Shown here piece by piece: positions 9,508 to 18,477 of a stretch of DNA of 64,000 nt (position 1 is its first letter; each line of letters starts with the position of its first letter). Source of the stretch: Rhodanobacter sp. ANJX3 (lineage in GTDB: Bacteria > Pseudomonadota > Gammaproteobacteria > Xanthomonadales > Rhodanobacteraceae); contig NZ_JACHCM010000002.1 of NCBI RefSeq assembly GCF_014200755.1, forward strand, positions 496,001-560,000, in the 5' to 3' direction. The position numbers and the translations under genes are program-made. The notes beneath the pieces were generated by a model. It saw only the letters and a list, made by a program, of their open reading frames with translations. It made no database searches and was not told where the DNA came from.

Positions 9508-11514
9508 CTAGTCGACCCACGCCGGGGGATTTTCTTCCTCATCGCGGAAGCGGGCGGCGATTTGCAGAATTTCCGTTTCGATCGCGAAGAAAGCATCGAG
9601 CACGGCCGGATCGAAGGTCGTCTCGTCCAGTTCGCGCATCAACGCCTTGGCGCGCTCGTGCGGGAAAGGATCCTTGTAGCAGCGTCGGCTGATCAACGCA
9701 TCGTAAATGTCGGCGACCGCCATGATGCGGCCGGACAGTGGAATGTCCTGACCCCGCAATCCATCCGGATAGCCGGTGCCATCCCATTTCTCGTGATGCG
9801 TGGCGGCGATTTCGCCGGCGATCAAAAGAAAGTTATCGCCTTCGATGTGTTCCGCCATGCTGTAGATGATCTTGCGGCCGAACTCCGCATGCTGGCGCAT
9901 GATTTTCATCTCATCGGGCGTCAACGGGCCCGGCTTGAGCAAGATGTGATCCGGCACGCCGACCTTGCCGATGTCATGCAGCGGCGCCGAGAGAAACAGA
10001 AGGTGCATGTATTCCTTGTTCAGCGTCTGCGGGTGCTGGCCGGTGCGCCACAACCGTTCGGCAATCGCGCGCACGTAGTGTTGCGTGCGTTTGATATGCG
10101 CACCGGTCTCCGGGTCGCGGGTTTCGGCCACGGCGGCCATCGACTCGATGGCGACCTGACGGGCGTTGTCCAGCTGCCGGCGCCAACGCTGCGCGCGGCG
10201 CTGATCGACGGCGAAGCGAACCACGAAGGACAGCACCAGCAGCACACCGAGAACCAGCAGCGGCCCGCCTATCGGCAGGAACAGACCGGCGCGAACAAAC
10301 ACCGCCACAACCGTCGCAAGCAATGCGGCGATGGATAACACGAAGAGCGACGCCAGCAGTGACAGACCGCAGCCGGCAACGAATAGCGCGGCAAACACGA
10401 GGGCCAGCAGCAGACCGAGAACCAGGGCAGCCTTGCCGCCCCACACCGGCAGACGTACCGATTGATCGTCCAGGATGTTCTGCGCCATCACCGACTGAAT
10501 TTTCAATCCGGAAAAATCCCGATCCACTGCCGTGGGATGCATATCGTGCAGACCGACAGCCGACGAGCCGATGAAGACGATCTTGCCGCGCAGCGCCGCG
10601 GGCTGAACGCGACCGCCCAGCACATCCGCCGCAGAGAGGCTGGCATAGCGTTGCGACGAGCCGTTGAAGCGCAGCAGCGCGTCGCCGCGCCGGTCCACGG
10701 GAATGCGGTGCGAGCCGATCCGGATCGACAACCCGTCGGCACCCGATTCCACGCGGCCCGAAGCCACGCCGAGCGAACGCATGGTCGCTGCCAGCGCCAG
10801 GCTGGGATGGACGATGCCGTTGTATTCGATCAGCAAGGGCAGCCGTCGCAACACGCCGTCGTCATCGAAACGACTGTTGACGAAGCCACTGATGCGCGTC
10901 TGCGAGGCGACCGCATCGATGCTTTGCAATACCCCAGTCGCTCGATCGAGCGACAGCAGGTTCAGGCGACCGACAAAGCCGACCCCAGGGCGTAACGGGC
11001 CATCGGAACGGCTCGCGTGGTCGAAATAGAAATAGCGCGCGCCGACGACATCGTCACCCGCCATCACCTGGCCGAGATAGCCGTCGTTGTCGAGCAAACC
11101 GGCGGGCACGCCGTTGAACGACACATCGATGCCGAAGTCGCGCTTGAAGGTTTGCCGGATGTCGGCCAGCGAGGTGCGATCGGCTTCGGAGAACACGATG
11201 TCCATCGCAATGGCCGACGGATGCCCGGCGGCGATGCGCTCGATCAGCTGCGCCACGCGATAGCGCGGCCATGGCCACTGCCCCAGCGCCGACAGGCTGA
11301 CTTCGTCGATATCCACCACCACGGTGCCTGCCGCGGGAGCACCCGAGGCGGTATGCACCAGCAGGCTGTCCAGCACAGACCGGTCCAGGCCGGTGACCGG
11401 TGGCGCGTTGAACAGCCCGGCGAGTCCGACGACCAGCGCGATCGACAGCGCCCCCAGCAGCACGAGAATGACCGAGCGTCGAGACATCCGCACATCTGAG
11501 GTAATCGGCTTCAT
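9508..11514 (-). CDS. CHASE2 sensor / HD-GYP cyclic-di-GMP phosphodiesterase
   Basis: 668 residues. An N-terminal TM helix (about 14-34) leads into a periplasmic CHASE2 sensor (about 40-340, with DIDEVSLSALGQWPWPR and KIVFIGSSAVGLHDMHPTAV). Three more TM helices follow (about 355-430). The cytoplasmic HD-GYP domain (about 445-655) has the metal-binding HDIGKVGVPD, the second-metal HHEKWDGTGYPDGLRG with an intact GYP, and GRIMAVADIYDAL. HD-GYP domains hydrolyse c-di-GMP to pGpG or GMP. It is the last gene of an operon with an OmpA-like lipoprotein (12 nt upstream) and a FecR protein, so it probably couples envelope sensing to c-di-GMP. All core HD-GYP motifs look intact. Confidence 0.94.
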   Translation of the reverse strand: MKPITSDVRMSRRSVILVLLGALSIALVVGLAGLFNAPPVTGLDRSVLDSLLVHTASGAPAAGTVVVDIDEVSLSALGQWPWPRYRVAQLIERIAAGHPSAIAMDIVFSEADRTSLADIRQTFKRDFGIDVSFNGVPAGLLDNDGYLGQVMAGDDVVGARYFYFDHASRSDGPLRPGVGFVGRLNLLSLDRATGVLQSIDAVASQTRISGFVNSRFDDDGVLRRLPLLIEYNGIVHPSLALAATMRSLGVASGRVESGADGLSIRIGSHRIPVDRRGDALLRFNGSSQRYASLSAADVLGGRVQPAALRGKIVFIGSSAVGLHDMHPTAVDRDFSGLKIQSVMAQNILDDQSVRLPVWGGKAALVLGLLLALVFAALFVAGCGLSLLASLFVLSIAALLATVVAVFVRAGLFLPIGGPLLVLGVLLVLSFVVRFAVDQRRAQRWRRQLDNARQVAIESMAAVAETRDPETGAHIKRTQHYVRAIAERLWRTGQHPQTLNKEYMHLLFLSAPLHDIGKVGVPDHILLKPGPLTPDEMKIMRQHAEFGRKIIYSMAEHIEGDNFLLIAGEIAATHHEKWDGTGYPDGLRGQDIPLSGRIMAVADIYDALISRRCYKDPFPHERAKALMRELDETTFDPAVLDAFFAIETEILQIAARFRDEEENPPAWVD

Positions 11515-11526
11515 GACTGGCCCGCG

Positions 11527-12144
11527 TTACAGCACGACGATTTCGGCCCGCCGGTTTCGCGGTTCGCGAACGCCGGGCCCGGTCGGCACCAGCGGCGCCT
11601 TGTCGCCGAAGTAGCGTACGTCCATCGGCAGCTTGGGATCGATCTGCTTCAACAGGCGAGCTACGGCCTGCGCACGCTGCGCCGACAGCGCCATGTTGTA
11701 CGCGGCAGTACCCGATGAATCGGCGTAACCGTAAACAGTGACTTCGGTCGGGCTGCGATCGCGCACGGACTGCAAAACCTCAGGCAGCTGCTGCTTGGAT
11801 TCCGGCGTCAGCGCCATGCTGTCGAACAGAAAATTCAGCGTAAAACTACGCGGCGGGGTCGGCTGCGCATCGAGCAGCGCGCGATGGTCCTTTTCGAACG
11901 CCTGGCGATCGCTGGCCCGCGGCGCGCCGGGTGCCGTCGACGACTCCACCGCCACCGTGTCGAAGGCCCGGTCGATACGCTGCTGGCCCTGCGCATCGGA
12001 CACCGTCACCGCGCCGACGTGACCGCTCTGGTCCGGCAGCAGGGTGACCTTAGTCGCGCTGGAGGCGGCGCAGCCGGACAGCACGCCGGCGGCGGCCAGC
12101 AGCACAAGCGCAAAAAACCGCACTGTCATACGTTGAATATCCAT
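11527..12144 (-). CDS. OmpA-like peptidoglycan-binding lipoprotein
   Basis: 205 residues with a lipoprotein signal peptide ending LSGC (lipidated Cys25). The C-terminal half (about 100-205) is an OmpA/Pal-type peptidoglycan-binding domain: LNFLFDSMALTPESKQQLPE, VYGYADSSGTAAYNMALSAQ RAQAV and the final NRRAEIVV. It should be tethered to the outer membrane and hold on to meso-diaminopimelate in the wall. It is the middle gene of a three-gene operon with FecR (7-nt gap) and CHASE2/HD-GYP. This arrangement is common for CHASE2 signalling operons in Proteobacteria, which suggests it helps position the sensor complex. Confidence 0.93.
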   Translation of the reverse strand: MDIQRMTVRFFALVLLAAAGVLSGCAASSATKVTLLPDQSGHVGAVTVSDAQGQQRIDRAFDTVAVESSTAPGAPRASDRQAFEKDHRALLDAQPTPPRSFTLNFLFDSMALTPESKQQLPEVLQSVRDRSPTEVTVYGYADSSGTAAYNMALSAQRAQAVARLLKQIDPKLPMDVRYFGDKAPLVPTGPGVREPRNRRAEIVVL

Positions 12145-12151
12145 GGGCGGC

Positions 12152-12661
12152 TCAGTTCACTTCGATCAGAAAGCGGGTACCGCGGACGCCGACGGTGGCC
12201 TTGGGCGTCTCGACCGATACCGACTGCGGCGACAGCTTGCCGATCTTGCCGGACTCGTAGATCGCCGAGCCCTTGCTGAGGTACAGCGAGAAAGCGAACT
12301 TGTTGTCCTTCGGCGCAAACACGTAGTTACGCACCAGAATGTCGGCGCCCGCTCCCAGCGTCAGCAGCGTACCGTCGCGGAAGACGATGGCGGCCGATGC
12401 GCCGGGCGCCGAGACGAGGCGGTCGGAAACCTGCAACGTGTTGCCGCTGGAGGCATCGAACGTCTGTTGCCCGCGGGTCACCTTGACTACGCCGATCACG
12501 CTTTTGACCAGGGCGGCATGATCGGCAATTTCGTCTGCTATCACCGGATCGGCAGCAACCGACGTGGTCACGGGCTTCTTTTTCGCATGACCGGTAGCGT
12601 GAACCGGCATCGCCAGGCAGACGAGCCATGCAACTCCCAGCAGGCACAGATAGCGTTTCAT
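12152..12661 (-). CDS. FecR-domain periplasmic protein
   Basis: 169 residues with a Sec signal peptide (to about residue 23, MPVHATG). The mature part is a FecR/LysM-like domain: GVVKVTRGQQTFDASSGNTL, VSDRLVSAPGASAAIVFRDG, and the closing SVETPKATVGVRGTRFLIEV, the hallmark of stand-alone FecR proteins. It is not a sigma-factor regulator of iron transport here; no ECF sigma gene is adjacent. It is the first gene of the operon with the OmpA lipoprotein and CHASE2/HD-GYP gene, and GGAGG sits just before its ATG. Probably a periplasmic co-sensor for CHASE2. Confidence 0.93.
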   Translation of the reverse strand: MKRYLCLLGVAWLVCLAMPVHATGHAKKKPVTTSVAADPVIADEIADHAALVKSVIGVVKVTRGQQTFDASSGNTLQVSDRLVSAPGASAAIVFRDGTLLTLGAGADILVRNYVFAPKDNKFAFSLYLSKGSAIYESGKIGKLSPQSVSVETPKATVGVRGTRFLIEVN

Positions 12662-13209
12662 TCAATCCTCCATTCGGACCGGCCACGATGGCCGGTAGTC
12701 CGTTACGTCGATGGACGACGCCAAAACGGTGCGCATCTCGGCGCGGATGTCTCAAAGCTTTCCGCCGCATCATGCCAACCGGTTTTCAAACCGTGTGAGC
12801 TCCCCCATCCCCCGCCGCCGCTCCCTTCACACTCCACCTTCCCCACCAGCGTCATTCACTGCCGCTGCGCGTCGTCACGGCGATTTCATCACCGCACTTC
12901 CCGGGCGTAGCGAACGCATCACGAGTTCTGGAATAAACGGCGCAGCCTTCCTTCTGTCGCCTCGTCGGACGTCGCGACCGGTGCAGGCAAAAGCGAGGAG
13001 CCTCTTCCCGGGATGATTAATGCATGACCGGTGCCAATCTGTAAGAACCTGCCCGAACCGACGTCCTGCCGTCGACAGACACGCCGACGGAATCCCCGAG
13101 CGGGCCGGTATCGCAGCGGTCGCAACCGAATGAATCGCGCGGTCTTGCTTGAGAAAGCGCGCGTCGGCCCTAATCCTGTGAAGTCCAAGACTCAGTCCAG
13201 CATGCGTCC
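12662..13209. other. Intergenic region, no gene seen
   Basis: About 550 bp between the divergent fecR-type operon and the mtfA-like gene. The pyrimidine-rich 12800-12860 part and the rest show no ORF with family character. It must contain both promoters, but I cannot place them with confidence. Confidence 0.5.
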
Positions 13210-13965
13210 ATGTTCAACAAATTCAGAAACTGGCGCATCCGACGCATCGTCGCTCGACATCCCATCGACGAGCCGCTCTGGCAGCAGGCGCTGCAGCGCT
13301 GTGCACCGGCACGTCGGTTGGGCGCGTCCGATCAGGCGGCGCTGCGCGTGCTGGCCACGCTGTTTCTGGTGCGCAAGTCGGTAGAGCCGGTAAAAGATCT
13401 GCCGCTGGACGACGCCGATCTTGTACTGCTCGCGGCGAACGTCTGCGTTCCCATTTTGAAACTGGGCATGGACTGGTACGACGGCTGGAGCAGCATCATC
13501 GTCTATCCGGACGCCTTCATGCCCCGCCGGCCGAAAATCGATGCCGCCGGCGTGGTTCATCAGAGCGACGCCCTGTTGGCCGGCGAAGCGTGGGGCCGCG
13601 GCCCGGTGATCCTGTCGTGGTCCGAAGTGCTGCACGGCGGAAACAGACCCGGACACAACGTCGTCATCCACGAAATGGCGCACAAGCTCGACATGCTCAA
13701 CGGCGACGCCAACGGCTTTCCGCCGTTGCATAAAGGCATGGATCATCACGTGTGGTCGCGCGTCTTCTTGAGCGCCTGGAATCATCTGAAAAATGAGCAT
13801 CACAACGGCATTCATCTGCCAATCGATCCGTATGCGCTGGAAAGCCCTGCCGAGTTTTTCGCCGTCGCCAGCGAACAGTTTTTCGAAGCACCGGCAACCC
13901 TGCACGAGCATCTGCCGGACGTCTATCGGCAGCTCGAGCTGTTTTACAAGCAGCACCCGCTCTGA
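13210..13965 (+). CDS. mtfA: MtfA-like zinc peptidase (M90 family)
   Basis: 251 residues, the usual MtfA length. The zinc motif is HEMAH (154-158) in VVIHEMAHKLDMLNG, and SPAEFFAVASEQFF near the C-terminus supplies the distal Glu region typical of MtfA. The PDAFMPRR and ILSWSEVLHG segments are also family features. In E. coli MtfA binds and inactivates the repressor Mlc, linking glucose uptake to PTS expression, and has weak aminopeptidase activity. Whether Mlc exists in this organism is unknown, so the role here is uncertain. Single gene; the start ATG gives a standard N-terminus. Confidence 0.92.
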   Translation: MFNKFRNWRIRRIVARHPIDEPLWQQALQRCAPARRLGASDQAALRVLATLFLVRKSVEPVKDLPLDDADLVLLAANVCVPILKLGMDWYDGWSSIIVYPDAFMPRRPKIDAAGVVHQSDALLAGEAWGRGPVILSWSEVLHGGNRPGHNVVIHEMAHKLDMLNGDANGFPPLHKGMDHHVWSRVFLSAWNHLKNEHHNGIHLPIDPYALESPAEFFAVASEQFFEAPATLHEHLPDVYRQLELFYKQHPL

Positions 13966-14027
13966 ACGCTCGACGTCCCGAGAAAAAGCGACAACGCACC
14001 ACAGGAGATTCCGGGCAGCGACATCGC

Positions 14028-14747
14028 TCACGGATGCTGCTGCGCCCAAACGGTGATCCGCTCCGCCAACGGGGTATGCACGACCGCCGCCATGATCGGG
14101 TTGGCGACGACGAAAATCAGGCCTGCGATCACGGTAACGGCGAGCGGGCGTCGCCAGGTGAACACGTCGAACACCAACAGCGCCACAATCATGCCGAGCG
14201 GAATCACACCGATAAGCGCGGGATGGCTTTCCATAAACGGGATGCGCCCCAGCGCCGGCGGCATCAGCATCACGTTGGCAATCAGCATGATCCGCTTGTG
14301 CACTTTGGCGTTGTGGCGCTTCCGGATCGCCACCGCCACGAAAGCGCCGAAGATGAGAATGCCGATGACGTTGTCGATCAGAAACGACGCCGGCGTAAAG
14401 AATGGCGGCAGCACGGCCGCTCGCCGCAACGTACCGAAGGGCGCCAGCACACCGAGCACCACCATCAGTCCGGCAATCACGGCGCCGAGCACGCCGAGCC
14501 GTCGATGAAGCCGGACATGGCCTGTCGAGATCAGACTCGACTGAATGACGAAAAGGACGATCCACGTCGAAAACACCGCACCATGCAGATGCACCAGCAG
14601 GCTCGGCAAATGCGCAAACACCGCGCCCTGCAAAAAGTAGCTCGGCGCAAAGCCGACCAGCACGATCACCAGCATCAGCAAAGACATGGCGGTGAAAAAA
14701 ATATCATCCGCACGCCTCGCCCCCGAACGAGCAACCAAGCTAGCCAT
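14028..14747 (-). CDS. Integral membrane protein, about seven TM helices
   Basis: 239 residues, almost wholly hydrophobic, with about seven predicted transmembrane segments (first at roughly 17-40). Conserved-looking features are histidines at helix ends (LLVHLHGAVFSTW, HVRLHRRLGVLGAVI, HNAKVHKRIMLIAN), a pattern shared with DUF2306/cytochrome-b-like membrane proteins that may bind haem. I do not recognise a named function. It is convergent with the mtfA-like gene and stands alone. Confidence 0.82.
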   Translation of the reverse strand: MASLVARSGARRADDIFFTAMSLLMLVIVLVGFAPSYFLQGAVFAHLPSLLVHLHGAVFSTWIVLFVIQSSLISTGHVRLHRRLGVLGAVIAGLMVVLGVLAPFGTLRRAAVLPPFFTPASFLIDNVIGILIFGAFVAVAIRKRHNAKVHKRIMLIANVMLMPPALGRIPFMESHPALIGVIPLGMIVALLVFDVFTWRRPLAVTVIAGLIFVVANPIMAAVVHTPLAERITVWAQQHP

Positions 14748-15055
14748 GGCATGTCCTTACATGAGTTGGGAATGTAGGGGACCGGAACTCAGCTGCCGTC
14801 CCTCGGGACGCATGGAAGCGTTATGACAGAACCGAAGCCAGCCAGCCAGTGACCTTTACGCGAGAGCCAAATTCCGCCCCTCGGGGCGGGTGAGGCAGTC
14901 AGCACAGAGCTGCACGATTTTTGCACGCGGCCATCGAAGTTCTACTATGCCTCAGGCAGGCACGGCCAAGATCGGCTGACCGCAAAAGCACGCTGCGCTT
15001 TGACAAAGCGCGCGCGCACGCCAGTTTTCTGAAGCCCCCTCACAGGATCCCTCGC

Positions 15056-17002
15056 ATGAAAAAAACCGCCCTGGCCTCGGCACTCGTCTCGCTCGCCGGC
15101 CTCGTCTGTGTTGTCTCGCCCGCACTTCGCGCACAGAACGCCGATGCATCGAAGATCACGCCCGACATGATCCAGACCGCGTCGGATATTCCCGCCGATT
15201 GGAAGCAGCCGCAGGGGGGCTTCGACTACGTCAAGCGCGACGTGATGATTCCGATGCGCGATGGCGTGAAGCTGCACACCGTGATCATGATTCCGAAAAA
15301 CGCGCACGGCCTGCCGATGCTGCTCGAACGCACGCCGTACGACGCCAGCGGCATGGCACCCAACAACAGCCCGCACATGGCCGACGCGGTGTGGTCGGGC
15401 GACAAGGACTGGGCCGACGGCAGCACCATCCTGGTGTGGCAGGACATCCGCGGCAAATACGGTTCCGAAGGCAAGTACATCATGACGCGCCCACCGGTAG
15501 GGCCACTCAACCCGACCACCACCGACGACACCACCGACGCCTGGGACACCATCGACTGGCTGGTAAAAAACACCAAGGAGTCGAACGGCAACGTCGGCAT
15601 GATCGGCTCGTCCTACGACGGCTGGACAGTGGCCATGGCTCTGCTCCACCCGCACCCGGCGCTCAAGGCCGCCGCGCCGGAAAGCCCGATGATCGACGGT
15701 TGGATGGGCGACGACTGGTACCACTACGGCGCCCTGCGCCAGATCAACCTCGACTACTTCAGCGGCCAGACCAGCAAGCAGGGCGAAGGCCAAACCATCC
15801 CGCGCGACAGCTACGACGACTACAGCAACTTCCTCGACGCCGGTTCCGCCGGCGCCTATGCCGAGGCCAACGGCTTCAAGCAGCTGCCCTGGTGGAACCG
15901 CTTCTCGGCCCACCCGGCCTACGACGCCTTCTGGCAGAACCAGGCGCTGGACAAGCTGCTCGTCGCGCATCCCTCCAACGTGCCGACCCTGTGGCTGCAA
16001 GGCCTGTGGGATCAGGAAGACATCTACGGCGCCGTGCACGCGTGGGAAGCGCTGAAAACCGCCGGCCACGGCAGCAACAACCACCTCGTGATGGGCCCCT
16101 GGTGGCACAGCCAGATCAACCGCGACGGCTGGAACATGGGCCCGCTGAAGTGGCCGGGCAACACCACTGCACAATTCCGCCGCAGCGTGATGATCCCCTG
16201 GTTCAACCACTACCTGCGCGGCACGCCGCTGGCCAAACCGCTGCCCGAGGCGATGATCTACAACCCGACCGAGCAGCACTGGGACGATTTCACCGACTGG
16301 AAAGTGGCAAGCAAACAATCGCTCACGCCGCTCTACCTGCAGGCCGACAAGGGCCTGGGCTTCGAGCCGCCCAGCGGCAGCGGCGACAGCTACGTCGCCG
16401 ACCCGGCCAAACCCGTGCCTTATCTGCCGCGGCCGATCCCGGCCAAGAACGAAGACGCGTGGCGCACCTGGCTGGTGCACGACCAGCGCTTCGTGGTCGA
16501 TCGGCCCGATGTGCTCAGCTACACCACGCCGGTGCTGAGCAAAACCGTGCGACTGGAGGGCGCACCGATCGCCGACTTGTTCGCCAGCACCACCGGCACC
16601 GACGGCGACTTCGTGGTCAAACTTATCGACGTCTATCCGGGCAGCGATCCGAACGACCCCGCCATGGGCGGCTACGAGCTGCCGATCTCGCTCGACATTT
16701 TCCGCGGGCGCTATCGCAAGAGCTTCGCCGAGCCGTCACCGATCCCGGCCAACCAGGTGCAGGAATACAAATTCCGCCTGCCCACGGTGAACTACGCGTT
16801 CAAGCCAGGCCACCGCATCATGGTGCAGATCCAGTCCAGCCTGTTCCCGCTGTACGACCGCAACCCGCAGACCTACGTACCCAATATCCTGTTCGCCAAA
16901 CCGTCGGACTACCAAAAAGCGACGGTGACGATCGAGCACGGCGCGGACGGACGCAGTGCGGTGCTGCTGCCGGTGGTATCGGACGCGGCGAGCGGGCACT
17001 GA
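15056..17002 (+). CDS. Secreted alpha-amino acid ester hydrolase (CocE/NonD family)
   Basis: 648 residues with a signal peptide (to about residue 26, ALRAQ). The alpha/beta-hydrolase triad fits the AEH family: Ser186 in GSSYDG, Asp319 in GLWDQED and His351 in GPWWHSQ, with the same spacing (133 and 32 residues) as I recall for Acetobacter turbidans AEH. The segment AAPESPMIDGWMGDDWYHYG carries the carboxylate cluster that recognises the alpha-amino group, which separates AEH from cocaine esterases. A C-terminal jelly-roll follows. AEHs hydrolyse or transfer alpha-amino acyl groups, including on beta-lactams such as ampicillin and cephalexin. The natural substrate is unknown. I chose the ATG at 15056 because it begins the signal peptide. 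Confidence 0.92.
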   Translation: MKKTALASALVSLAGLVCVVSPALRAQNADASKITPDMIQTASDIPADWKQPQGGFDYVKRDVMIPMRDGVKLHTVIMIPKNAHGLPMLLERTPYDASGMAPNNSPHMADAVWSGDKDWADGSTILVWQDIRGKYGSEGKYIMTRPPVGPLNPTTTDDTTDAWDTIDWLVKNTKESNGNVGMIGSSYDGWTVAMALLHPHPALKAAAPESPMIDGWMGDDWYHYGALRQINLDYFSGQTSKQGEGQTIPRDSYDDYSNFLDAGSAGAYAEANGFKQLPWWNRFSAHPAYDAFWQNQALDKLLVAHPSNVPTLWLQGLWDQEDIYGAVHAWEALKTAGHGSNNHLVMGPWWHSQINRDGWNMGPLKWPGNTTAQFRRSVMIPWFNHYLRGTPLAKPLPEAMIYNPTEQHWDDFTDWKVASKQSLTPLYLQADKGLGFEPPSGSGDSYVADPAKPVPYLPRPIPAKNEDAWRTWLVHDQRFVVDRPDVLSYTTPVLSKTVRLEGAPIADLFASTTGTDGDFVVKLIDVYPGSDPNDPAMGGYELPISLDIFRGRYRKSFAEPSPIPANQVQEYKFRLPTVNYAFKPGHRIMVQIQSSLFPLYDRNPQTYVPNILFAKPSDYQKATVTIEHGADGRSAVLLPVVSDAASGH

Positions 17003-17044
17003 GTCTGCGACCTATCCCACACGAAAGGCTGCCAGCCAATGCAA

Positions 17045-17080
17045 AGGACCCGATCCGCACTCACATGCGAGTCGGGTCCT
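17045..17080. terminator. Stem-loop between AEH and membrane-protein genes
   Basis: Perfect 9-bp arms AGGACCCGA/TCGGGTCCT with an inner CGCA/TGCG extension. It follows the AEH stop by about 40 bp. There is no strong T-run, so it may be a weak terminator, an mRNA-end hairpin or a REP remnant. Confidence 0.5.
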
Positions 17081-17110
17081 GCAACGTTAATGCTTATGGA
17101 GCAACAAGAT

Positions 17111-17749
17111 ATGGAATCACCAACCCTCACCTTTTCCGCGCTCGATGCACAGATCCAGGCGCTGCCGGAATCCCCGTCCGATAACACTATTTTTCCGAAG
17201 AAAGCCAAATGGGGTCTATCCGCCGCCGCGTTTGGCGCACTGATTGGCCTCCTGAGCGTCAAGTTGCTGCCGAACCACGCGACCACCGTGGTCATCGCCT
17301 ACATCAGCTTGACTGTGGAAATGGCCGGCGTGCTCGTAGCCGGCATTTCACTGATACCGACGAAGTGGCCGACGTTTGCCAATGAACGCCGCGATTTCGC
17401 CGAGCAACTGGATTTCGATCTTCCCCACCATCTGGCCCTCGTCGAGTGGCTAAGAGCATTCCCATTGGATGAGCGCGAAACGCTGAGCGAATTCGTCAGC
17501 TATCGGCATGAGCGAATGAAAGAGAAACTGCCCATGCTTACCGGCAGCATCGAAAAGCTCGGCGCCCTGCCCATCGTCGTCGCGCTCTATCTGCAGTTCA
17601 AGGACATGCAATGGCCGCCCCACCCCGGCTGGATAGAAATTTTTCTGATCTTCGCGCTGATTTTCGGCTATTGGCTGAGCGTGAGACAGATCAACATCCG
17701 ACTGCGACTTCAACTCTACGAAACGTTACTCAGCAAAGCGATCGCGTAA
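17111..17749 (+). CDS. Four-TM membrane protein, paralogue A of the XRE-linked module
   Basis: 212 residues with two pairs of hydrophobic segments (about 37-80 and 155-195) around a hydrophilic centre. I know no named family. It is clearly paralogous to the protein at 47468-48109: shared blocks are MES-LTF-AL at the N-terminus, KAKWG, FAE-LDFD-PH, KLP-LTG---KLGALP and QFKD-QWPP, over the full length. The start at 17111 has GGAG 9 bases upstream and matches the paralogue's MES start. An XRE regulator lies about 0.7 kb downstream on the same strand, as XRE accompanies the paralogue. Probably an inner-membrane protein under XRE control; function unknown. Confidence 0.82.
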   Translation: MESPTLTFSALDAQIQALPESPSDNTIFPKKAKWGLSAAAFGALIGLLSVKLLPNHATTVVIAYISLTVEMAGVLVAGISLIPTKWPTFANERRDFAEQLDFDLPHHLALVEWLRAFPLDERETLSEFVSYRHERMKEKLPMLTGSIEKLGALPIVVALYLQFKDMQWPPHPGWIEIFLIFALIFGYWLSVRQINIRLRLQLYETLLSKAIA

Positions 17750-17868
17750 GCCGTCACTCTTCGGCCAAGGCAAGGCCGCTTCAACGAGAATCGGACATCG
17801 CGCGAGCCAATCGGCCGGACGTCCCTTTCCACCGGCACGCCGCGCGCCCGCTTTTCAACCGCGCCCGC

Positions 17869-18324
17869 TCAAGCGCTCGGCCACTCGCCCAAAGTCTGCG
17901 CCTGTTGCACGTAGCGCTGAGCCAGAGATCGCGCGAAGTCGGGATGCTCGCGGATGTAGGCGGCCTGGTTCGCCAGTTCGCCCCAGCAGGTCAGCTCCTG
18001 CGTTTGCCATTGGAGATGCGCGGCGATATCCGACATGACATGCGGAGCTAGCCGGTCGCCGAACTCCCGCGTCGCCAACCGCATGACCTGCAGAAGCGCC
18101 GCCATACCCTGCAGCTGCGTCTCCACCCTGCGTTGCGCGGCATAACGGATCGCGATCAGCCGCTGCGTGCTGAAGCGGGCCAGGCCGGTGCCGACCACGG
18201 CATCCTCGGCGAGACCCTGCAGGTTGCCGAGCAGCTCGGCGAGCGTTTCGCCATAGCGGCTCTCATCCTCGATCGCCGAGTCCGTCGGCGTGGCGGCTTG
18301 GTTGTCGTTATCGATCAGTTCCAT
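17869..18324 (-). CDS. Hypothetical alpha-helical cytosolic protein
   Basis: 151 residues, predicted mostly helical, no signal or TM segment. An acidic N-terminus (DSAIEDESRYGETLAELLGN) leads into long helices (RLIAIRYAAQRRVETQLQGM, MSDIAAHLQWQTQELTCWGE, ARSLAQRYVQQAQTLGEWPS). I do not recognise the family. It sits between the membrane-protein gene and the XRE gene on the opposite strand. The start at 18324 has a GGGA about 10 bases upstream. Possibly part of the same module, but the second copy of the module lacks a recognisable homologue. Confidence 0.7.
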   Translation of the reverse strand: MELIDNDNQAATPTDSAIEDESRYGETLAELLGNLQGLAEDAVVGTGLARFSTQRLIAIRYAAQRRVETQLQGMAALLQVMRLATREFGDRLAPHVMSDIAAHLQWQTQELTCWGELANQAAYIREHPDFARSLAQRYVQQAQTLGEWPSA

Positions 18325-18373
18325 TGATGCATGTCCCTATCTCATTCGCCTGCACGATATGAGTTCACTGGCA

Positions 18374-18448
18374 TCTCCTTGTATAGGAGACAATTCGTCG
18401 TTTAGTCATTTCTTAAAGTCACTTATAGTTACTTTTTATACTCCTATA
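18374..18448. promoter_or_regulatory. Candidate operator region of the XRE gene
   Basis: AT-rich DNA between the divergent 17869-18324 gene and the XRE gene. TCTCCT-TGTAT-AGGAGA (18374-18390) is a perfect 6-bp inverted repeat, and TATAGGAG (18382-18389) recurs inverted as CTCCTATA (18441-18448), 30 bp before the XRE start. Repeated inverted sites of this type fit dimeric XRE binding and autoregulation; binding itself is inferred. Confidence 0.5.
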
Positions 18449-18477
18449 GCTTGTAGCGATCAACATCCACTGCATGG

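Noticed and set aside
15199..17184. 661-codon plus ORF in another frame of the AEH gene
   Set aside because: Arg/Ala-rich frame shadow with no domain; AEH frame has the catalytic motifs.
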